In this document: one piece after another, positions 5,938 to 10,881 of the stretch | How the letters are laid out: the number at the start of each line of letters is the position of its first letter | Position numbering within the stretch: the first letter of the stretch is position 1 | Source: Candidatus Fischerbacteria bacterium RBG_13_37_8 | GTDB taxonomy: Bacteria > Acidobacteriota > HRBIN11 > MFGW01 | NCBI GenBank assembly: GCA_001780385.1 | Contig: MFGW01000187.1 | Coordinates: 29,959 to 40,839 of the forward strand | Direction: 5' to 3' | DNA: 10,881 nucleotides | The notes under the pieces: model-generated | Databases searched by the model: none | The model's input: the letters and a program-made list of their open reading frames with translations, nothing else | What the model was told of the DNA's origin: nothing | Position numbers and translations under genes: made by a program

Positions 5938-6243
5938 CTATATATTGACTATTGACTGTTCCAGTATGAATTCAAGATTCGGTAAAAATCTCATGAAAAC
6001 TCTCTTCGCAAGCTCTGCTCTTATAAATCCTCTGGCTTTGTTAAGTGCATCAAATGCTTGCTGTCGTGTCTGTTCATCTCCAAATATAGTAAAATGAATT
6101 TTAGCATTTCTCAGATCTTTTGATAGTTCGACGTATTGAATGCTCACAAAGTTTATTCTCGGATCATAAACCTTCCGTTGAATAATCTCAGATATCTCAT
6201 CTTTAATTAAGCCAGCTACTTTTTCAACTCTATATGGTTTCAT
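5938..6243 (-). CDS. rbfA: 30S ribosome-binding factor RbfA, short C-terminus
   Basis: RbfA is a KH-fold factor that binds immature 30S subunits and assists 16S rRNA 5' processing and cold adaptation. The start MKPYRVEKVAGLIKDEIS, the central DPRINFVSIQYVELSKDLRNA region and the R-E-L-A-K-R-V-x-M-R-F-L-P-N-L-E-F stretch are characteristic. At 101 residues it is shorter than common homologues (about 115-130): the usual C-terminal Asp-Ser-Ile...Arg-Ile...Leu-Leu tail ends early as EQSIVNI and stop TAG. The end falls in the tandem heptamers TCAATAG/TCAATAT. This tail is generally flexible, so the protein is probably functional. There is no clear SD before ATG 6243. nrnA follows 24 nt later. Confidence 0.93.
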   Translation of the reverse strand: MKPYRVEKVAGLIKDEISEIIQRKVYDPRINFVSIQYVELSKDLRNAKIHFTIFGDEQTRQQAFDALNKARGFIRAELAKRVFMRFLPNLEFILEQSIVNI

Positions 6244-6316
6244 CAGTCTTCATCTCTGAGCGTATAAAATAAATATGAATTTATTTGCTCGTTCATTATA
6301 ATTTATATATCAATGA

Positions 6317-6345
6317 ATAATAATAATTTTCCTATAAGAATTCAA
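6317..6345 (-). promoter_or_regulatory. possible promoter for rbfA-nrnA
   Basis: On the minus strand TTGAAT (6340-6345) and TATTAT (6317-6322) are separated by 17 nt; the start would fall about 65 nt before the rbfA ATG. In such AT-rich DNA matches of this quality occur by chance, but the operon gap makes an internal promoter reasonable. Confidence 0.3.
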
Positions 6346-6367
6346 GTACCTCACATGTAAGAATTCA
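6335..6367 (+). repeat. direct repeat TAAGAATTCA
   Basis: TAAGAATTCA at 6335-6344 recurs at 6358-6367 (23-nt period). Each contains the palindrome GAATTC. It could be a pair of protein-binding sites or a target duplication; nothing else supports either reading. Confidence 0.4.
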
Positions 6368-6402
6368 TTTTTCTCCAAGAAAGCGATAAAAACAAATAGG
6401 TC

Positions 6403-6568
6403 AAGGTAGACCAAGATTAAAGTTAAGGAAGAGTTGAGGCTGAAGAGAGGATAATGTCGAGATTAAGATAAACAAGGTTTTCTCCTAAAACTCATCCTAA
6501 ACCTCTCCTTAACTTTTACCCTGGTCTACTTTAACCTTAACCTCTTCTTTACCTCAACCTCTTTTTCC
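6403..6568. repeat. imperfect inverted repeat of AGGTTAAGG-type purine arms
   Basis: The left arm 6403-6433 (AAGGTAGACCAAG...) matches the reverse complement of 6502-6532 (...CCTGGTCTACTTT) at most positions, including GTAGACCA and AAAGTTAAGG. A second pyrimidine run (6533-6568, CCTTAACCTCTTC...CCTCAACC) is the mirror of the purine run 6421-6450. About 50 nt separates the arms. Overall this looks like a folded, MITE-like or REP-like element ending 2 nt before the ylxP stop codon. Confidence 0.6.
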
Positions 6569-6570
6569 TG

Positions 6571-6855
6571 TCAATAAAAAGTTCTAACATGGTCAACAAC
6601 TTCAATCGCAGGATTCTTTTCCAGGATAATATTTATCTTATCAAAAATACCATTAATAGTACTTTGGCTATTGCTTACCGTTACTATGCCAAGCAAGGTA
6701 CGCTGCCATAAATCATTATACTCTAACTCTGAAACTGCTACATTGAAGTCCTTCCTTAGTTTTTGTTTTATCGATAGCAGAATCATTCTTTTTTCTTTTA
6801 ACGATTGACACCCAGGTAAATGTATATCGAAACTACAATATCCAATGATAGACAT
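6571..6855 (-). CDS. ylxP: DUF503 family protein (YlxP-like)
   Basis: This 94-residue protein has the family signature from the N-terminus: a beta strand, then HLPGCQSLKEKR (12-23), a helix, FNVAVSELEYNDLWQRTLLGIVTVS (38-62) and a last helix. Members are ferredoxin-like small proteins found almost always between infB and rbfA. They are suspected to help ribosome assembly, but the molecular role is not settled. It starts 35 nt after infB (TGA of infB at 6891-6893). I see no SD before the ATG at 6855, so it may rely on translation coupled to infB or on AT-rich leader. It ends in TGA at 6571-6573, 2 nt beyond the inverted repeat element that separates it from rbfA. Confidence 0.9.
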   Translation of the reverse strand: MSIIGYCSFDIHLPGCQSLKEKRMILLSIKQKLRKDFNVAVSELEYNDLWQRTLLGIVTVSNSQSTINGIFDKINIILEKNPAIEVVDHVRTFY

Positions 6856-6890
6856 ACAAATTTTTCAATAAAAGATTTTATGTGGGGAAC

Positions 6891-9236
6891 TCAGGATAAT
6901 ATTTTGGGCTTTATTACTTCTACCCTGTATACTTCAAGAATATCATCTTCTTTAATATCATTATAATTATACAGTGATGTTCCACATTCATACCCTGCCG
7001 CTACTTCCGTGGCATCTTCTTTAAATCTTTTCAATGTATGTATCTTTCCATCATGAATAACAACATTATCCCGGATGAGTCTTGCCTGAGCATTTCTGAT
7101 TATTTTCCCCGACGTAACATAACAGCCGGCAATAGTGCCAGTTTTAGAAATAGTAAACACTTTTTTTACTTCTGCCGTTCCTATGGTTATTTCTTTATGC
7201 TCAGGTTCCAGCATTCCAATTAAAGCTTTTCTAATATCTTCTATAAAATTATAGATAATATTATAATAGAGAATTTCTACCTTTTCTCTTTCTGCCAATT
7301 CGCGAGCTTTTGCTTCTGCCCGAACATTGAATCCTATTATTATTGCATTGGTAGCTGCAGCGAGCAAAACATCGCTATAATTTATGCCACCTACACTACT
7401 ATGTACAATTCTCACCTGGATTTCCTGAGATTTTATTTTTTCAATTTCATGCATTAAAGCTTCTATGGAACCATGGGCATCTCCTTTCACTATCAAGGGA
7501 AATTCTTTCAGCAAACCATCTTTTATTTGTGAATAGAGATGTTCCAGGCTCAGTTGTTCAGGACCTTTCGCCAGCATTCTTTCTTTGCGAAGATTTTTAC
7601 GATGTATAACTATATTTCTTGCTTTTGATTCATCTCTCAAAACTTGAAAAAAATCACCAGCTTCCGGTAACGTATCAAATCCTAATATTTCAACCGGGTA
7701 GGAAGGGAGAGCTTCTGTTGTCTTCTTTCCCTGGTCATCATACATTGCCTTCACTTTGCCGATACAGCATCCTGCAATAAAAACATCTCCATTATAAAGA
7801 GTGCCATTTTGAACCAGTACCGTAGCAATAGATCCTTTATGCGGATCGAGTCTTGATTCAAGTATAACACCTTGTGCCGGCTTATCAGGATCTGCTTTCA
7901 GTTCAAGCAATTCTGCCTGCAACAATATCATATCCATTAATGTATCAACATTCTGACCGGTTTTTGCAGAAATTGGAATATCAACAATTTTCCCTCCCCA
8001 TTCTTCTACAAGCAATCCGGCATTTGAAAGTTGTTTCCTTATTTTTTCAATATTTGCCGGTGCCTTATCTATTTTGTTAATGGCTACCATGATAGGAGTT
8101 CCAGCAGAAACGGAATGATTTATTGCTTCTATTGTTTGTGGCATAACGCCATCATCAGCCGCTACCACTAATATAACCATATCAGTTGCTTTTGCGCCGC
8201 GCGCTCTTATTCGCGTAAACGCTTCATGACCGGGAGTATCAAGAAATACAATTATTTTATCATTGACGAACACTTTATAGGCGCCTATTTTTTGCGTAAT
8301 GCCACCCACTTCCTTGGCAGCAACATTTGTTTTCCTTATAAAATCAAGCAAAGTTGTTTTGCCATGATCAACATGTCCCATGAAAGTAACCACTGGCGGT
8401 CTGGGTTGTAAATTTTCTTCGCGCCCTTCCTTCTCTTCCGCCTTAAGTACTTCCTCTTCATAACTTATTACGGTTGCTTGGCAACCAAAATCACTTGCTA
8501 TTTCTACCGCTAAATCCCCGGATAAACTCTGGTTAATATTAATTAAATATCCTTTTTCAAGAAGTCTTTTTAATATATGTTTTGATTTTACTCCCAGTCG
8601 CTGGGCTAAATCCCTCAACGTTATTCCTTCCGGTATCTTGATTTCGGTAATAACCAGTGGAGCTATAATTTCTTCTTCTACATATATGTCCTCTATTTCT
8701 TTTTTTCTGCCTTTTTTCTTTCTCCTCGGTTTTTCTGCTTCAGTAATTTCTGCTATTACCGGAGCTTTTACTTCTTCAATAATCTCAGGTTTTTCCTGAA
8801 TTGTAATAATAATTTCTTCTTTCTTCGGTTGCACATAATCATCAACAAGCGCTGCCGAATAATCTACAAAAGTATCTTCTGTGCGGAAAACCTTTATTTC
8901 TACTGCAACAGGTTCTTTCAGCAGTGCTACCGCTTCTTCGGATTTTTCTGCTTCAAGAAGCGCACCTTCCTTTTCCTTCTCTTTTGCCTCCACCTGCTCA
9001 CTTTTTATCGTCCTGGATGGTGCCGATACTTCCTCCTCCTTCTTTTTCTTAACGAGTTTCGTCACCGGCTTCTGGGAAGCTGATATCTTCTCCTTTACCC
9101 TTGCTATCTCTTCATCATCTATTGTATTTGCATGAGATATCGCAGGTATACCCATCTCATTTAAAATCGATACAATCTCCCTACTTGATTTGCCTAACTC
9201 TTTCGCTAATTCATGTATTCGCATTTTACCTGCCAT
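6891..9236 (-). CDS. infB: translation initiation factor IF-2
   Basis: IF-2 is a GTPase that places fMet-tRNA on the 30S subunit and promotes 50S joining. The 781-residue protein contains an IF2-N helix pair (1-50), a charged, Lys/Glu-rich linker (52-200) and a second IF2-N domain (203-250). The G domain follows, with GHVDHGKT (287-294), switch I GGITQKIGAY (311-320), DTPGH (333-337), NKID (387-390) and SAK (423-425). Domains II to IV end with the fMet-tRNA-binding C-terminal barrel. Switch I has Lys where His is most common. ATG 9236 has AAAGGA (9245-9250) 8 nt upstream, overlapping the nusA stop; the intergenic gap is 13 nt, so translation is likely coupled. The linker is Glu/Lys biased, which is normal for the family. 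Confidence 0.97.
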   Translation of the reverse strand: MAGKMRIHELAKELGKSSREIVSILNEMGIPAISHANTIDDEEIARVKEKISASQKPVTKLVKKKKEEEVSAPSRTIKSEQVEAKEKEKEGALLEAEKSEEAVALLKEPVAVEIKVFRTEDTFVDYSAALVDDYVQPKKEEIIITIQEKPEIIEEVKAPVIAEITEAEKPRRKKKGRKKEIEDIYVEEEIIAPLVITEIKIPEGITLRDLAQRLGVKSKHILKRLLEKGYLININQSLSGDLAVEIASDFGCQATVISYEEEVLKAEEKEGREENLQPRPPVVTFMGHVDHGKTTLLDFIRKTNVAAKEVGGITQKIGAYKVFVNDKIIVFLDTPGHEAFTRIRARGAKATDMVILVVAADDGVMPQTIEAINHSVSAGTPIMVAINKIDKAPANIEKIRKQLSNAGLLVEEWGGKIVDIPISAKTGQNVDTLMDMILLQAELLELKADPDKPAQGVILESRLDPHKGSIATVLVQNGTLYNGDVFIAGCCIGKVKAMYDDQGKKTTEALPSYPVEILGFDTLPEAGDFFQVLRDESKARNIVIHRKNLRKERMLAKGPEQLSLEHLYSQIKDGLLKEFPLIVKGDAHGSIEALMHEIEKIKSQEIQVRIVHSSVGGINYSDVLLAAATNAIIIGFNVRAEAKARELAEREKVEILYYNIIYNFIEDIRKALIGMLEPEHKEITIGTAEVKKVFTISKTGTIAGCYVTSGKIIRNAQARLIRDNVVIHDGKIHTLKRFKEDATEVAAGYECGTSLYNYNDIKEDDILEVYRVEVIKPKILS

Positions 9237-9249
9237 TCATCTCATCCTT

Positions 9250-10521
9250 TTATCTTTCCTTTTGCGTCTTTTTTACAAAATTTTTGGCTACCGTCTTTAT
9301 TTTTTGCGCCTTCTGATAATCAATCCCTTCTATTTTCATAAAATCAGTCGGTGATGCTTTTACAATTTTAACAAATGCATCATATCCGGCTCCTTTTAAT
9401 AATTCTATTGCCTCTTTACCAATATCGGGATATTGCCCTAAATAAGCAAAAAATTCATCAATAAGTCCCGGTGTTTCTTTTTCTGATTCGGCAACTTTTT
9501 TAGTCCCGATATCAATACGCCATCCTATTAATCTCGAAGCTAATCGTACATTCTGTCCTTTTTTTCCTATGGCAAGTGATAACTGTGATTCATCTACCCA
9601 GACTTTTAATCTCTTTTCTTCATTATTTATTACTTCTACATCTACAATCTTGGCAGGTTTTAAAGCATTTGAAGCAAATACCTTTACATCTTCCGACCAT
9701 TCTATTATATCTATCTTTTCACCATGAAGCTCGTTTATTATGCTTTGAATTCGCGAACCTTTTATTCCGACACACGAACCTACCGGATCAACCTGCTGAT
9801 CTTTTGAACAAACGGCAACTTTAGCCCTGTCACCGGCTTCTCTCGCTACTGATTTTATCTCGACAATCCCGTCATAAACTTCCTGAACTTCCATTTCAAA
9901 TAATTTTGCTAAAAATTTTGCATCATTTCGTGATAATATAACCTGGGGATCATGCCCATATTTATATACTTTCACTATCAATGATCGCACATGATCACCT
10001 TTTCTATACACTTCTTTCTGCAATTGATTATAGGTGGGTAAAATTGCTTCTGCTTCCGGTAATTCCAGCGTAATTCCTTTCCTGTCTATTATTTTTACGG
10101 TACCTGAAATCATTTCTCCGACACGGGGAGCATATAATTGATAAATCTTTTGTTTCTCTGCGTCAATCATTTTTTGCTGAATCACTTGCCGGGCTGCCTG
10201 CGCTGCAATCCTTCCAAGATGCTGCGAAGGATATAATATCTCCATCTCATCCCCTATCTCAGCCTCCGGATCAAAAGCATGGGCTTCCTCCAACGACATC
10301 TCAATCTGTGAATCTTCAACTTTCTCTACAATTTTTTTCCTCACATAAAGATCCACCGTGCCACTATCTCTGTTTAAATGAGCAACAAAATTCTGCCTGC
10401 TCCTGTAATATTTCTTCGAAGCAGTTGCAATAGCATCCTCTACTGCTTTTACCATGTACTGAAATTCCAATCCTTTCTCTTTGCAGATATGCTCGATGGA
10501 GAATATTATTTCTTTCGTCAT
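9250..10521 (-). CDS. nusA: transcription termination/antitermination factor NusA
   Basis: NusA binds RNA polymerase and nascent RNA and controls pausing, termination and antitermination. Seen: the N-terminal polymerase-binding domain, S1 (about 137-203), KH1 with VGSCVGIKGSRIQSI (251-265), KH2 with AIGKKGQNVRLAS (321-333), and a short HhH-type C-terminus (about 380-425). Residue numbers count from the alternative TTG start. I chose ATG 10521 because MTKEII...KEKG matches the usual NusA N-terminus. TTG 10533 would add four residues. AGGAGG at 10536-10541 lies 14 nt from the ATG and 2 nt from the TTG, so neither spacing is ideal. It overlaps the rimP stop by a base. No E. coli-type acidic repeats are present, as in many non-proteobacteria. 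infB follows 13 nt later. Confidence 0.95.
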   Translation of the reverse strand: MTKEIIFSIEHICKEKGLEFQYMVKAVEDAIATASKKYYRSRQNFVAHLNRDSGTVDLYVRKKIVEKVEDSQIEMSLEEAHAFDPEAEIGDEMEILYPSQHLGRIAAQAARQVIQQKMIDAEKQKIYQLYAPRVGEMISGTVKIIDRKGITLELPEAEAILPTYNQLQKEVYRKGDHVRSLIVKVYKYGHDPQVILSRNDAKFLAKLFEMEVQEVYDGIVEIKSVAREAGDRAKVAVCSKDQQVDPVGSCVGIKGSRIQSIINELHGEKIDIIEWSEDVKVFASNALKPAKIVDVEVINNEEKRLKVWVDESQLSLAIGKKGQNVRLASRLIGWRIDIGTKKVAESEKETPGLIDEFFAYLGQYPDIGKEAIELLKGAGYDAFVKIVKASPTDFMKIEGIDYQKAQKIKTVAKNFVKKTQKER

Positions 10522-10540
10522 AAAACTCTTCAAGTCCTCC

Positions 10541-10881
10541 TTAACGTTTGATAAATAAAGGAGTATCCATTTTCGCTTTTAATATATAGTTTCTGTCAAT
10601 CTTGTGCAAATTCTCTCCGTCTTCAATCACTATATATCCTTCATTCACTTCACATAAATTACCACTAAATTCTGTCTTCCCGTCGATAGCTTCTTTTGTG
10701 TGTACAACTACCCATTTATCTTTTGCTCGGTAATAATCCTTATCAGTTTTGAGCTCTCTATTTACTCCCGGAGAACTTACTTCAAGTACATAACTTGATG
10801 ATATCGGATCTTCTATATCTAAAAGTGAACCTAAATATTCATTAAATCTTCTGCAATCCTCTAACGTCACTCCACCTTCCT
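10541..10881 (-). CDS. rimP: ribosome maturation factor RimP, 5' end outside window
   Basis: The frame is open to the right edge, where it reads E-G-G-V-T-L-E-D-C, the conserved GGVTLEDC block; the GTG at 10870 is internal and not the start. About 113 residues are visible of an expected 150-160, so roughly 40 N-terminal residues lie outside. YVLEVSSPGVNREL (27-40 counted from that GTG) and the C-terminal SH3-like barrel (DKWVVVHTKE, FSGNLCEVNEGYIVI) are typical. RimP binds free 30S subunits and is needed for their late maturation. It is the first visible gene of the cluster; its promoter is not in the window. The stop TAA overlaps the AGGAGG of nusA, suggesting translational coupling. Confidence 0.93.
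   Translation of the reverse strand, partial: EGGVTLEDCRRFNEYLGSLLDIEDPISSSYVLEVSSPGVNRELKTDKDYYRAKDKWVVVHTKEAIDGKTEFSGNLCEVNEGYIVIEDGENLHKIDRNYILKAKMDTPLFIKR

Larger units (their letters stand above)
6244..6570. other. 327-nt gap between ylxP and rbfA, repeats and no gene
   Basis: I see no credible ORF or RNA gene. The right half is an imperfect inverted repeat (6403-6568), the middle has a pair of direct repeats (6335-6367), and the left 100 nt is very AT-rich with a possible minus-strand promoter. In most genomes these two genes are close together, so this is probably inserted sequence. Confidence 0.6.

Noticed and set aside
6244..6570. Hidden tRNA or small structured RNA gene in the ylxP-rbfA gap
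   Set aside because: I found no cloverleaf or conserved tRNA motifs; the pairing seen is explained by the two repeat arms.
8829..9316. Overlapping plus-strand ORFs opposite the infB/nusA junction
   Set aside because: Antisense shadows of the Lys/Glu-rich IF-2 linker, giving the expected Phe/Ser/Leu-rich nonsense.
10868..10870. GTG at 10870 as the start of rimP
   Set aside because: It is the Val of the conserved GGVTLEDC block, and the protein would lack its N-terminal domain.

Overview
The window comes from an AT-rich bacterial chromosome. All genes are intact except the two cut by the window edges. The minus-strand half is a standard translation and transcription housekeeping cluster: rimP (cut at the right edge), nusA, infB, a ylxP-type DUF503 gene, rbfA and an nrnA-type DHH phosphoesterase. 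The plus-strand half is an accessory region. I cannot name the phylum. The lineage looks like an uncultured, probably Gram-negative group: a long ChaN-like protein and a putative lipoprotein with TPR repeats are present, the ylxR and L7Ae-type genes usual between nusA and infB in Firmicutes are absent, and the intergenic regions carry several families of short repeats.

Layout, plus strand. 1-1155 is the C-terminal part of a ChaN-like protein that is open to the left edge. About 1190-2389 is an exported TPR protein, very likely in the same transcript. 2390-2502 is a repeat cluster with a perfect 89-nt palindrome starting directly after the TPR stop codon. 2509-2560 holds a perfect consensus sigma-70 promoter followed by a 12-bp palindrome. 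2610-2864 is a small Cys-rich protein. 2865-3085 is a repeat-rich leader containing two versions of one hairpin-plus-RBS unit. 3086-4795 is a single-pass membrane Ser/Thr kinase-like protein with a damaged active site.

Layout, minus strand, converging on the kinase. Transcription runs rimP > nusA > infB > ylxP > rbfA > nrnA. Spacing is tight (13-35 nt) except for a 327-nt gap between ylxP and rbfA. That gap holds a large imperfect inverted repeat and a possible internal promoter.

How the genes work together. The minus-strand products act on 30S maturation (RimP, RbfA), transcription elongation and termination (NusA), initiation (IF2) and small-RNA turnover (NrnA). The plus-strand genes have no known shared pathway. 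The most interesting points are the kinase-like protein whose DFG motif reads GFS, the near-ideal promoter and palindrome in front of an unrecognised zinc-ribbon-like protein, the 89-nt perfect palindrome, and the duplicated leader unit before the kinase.
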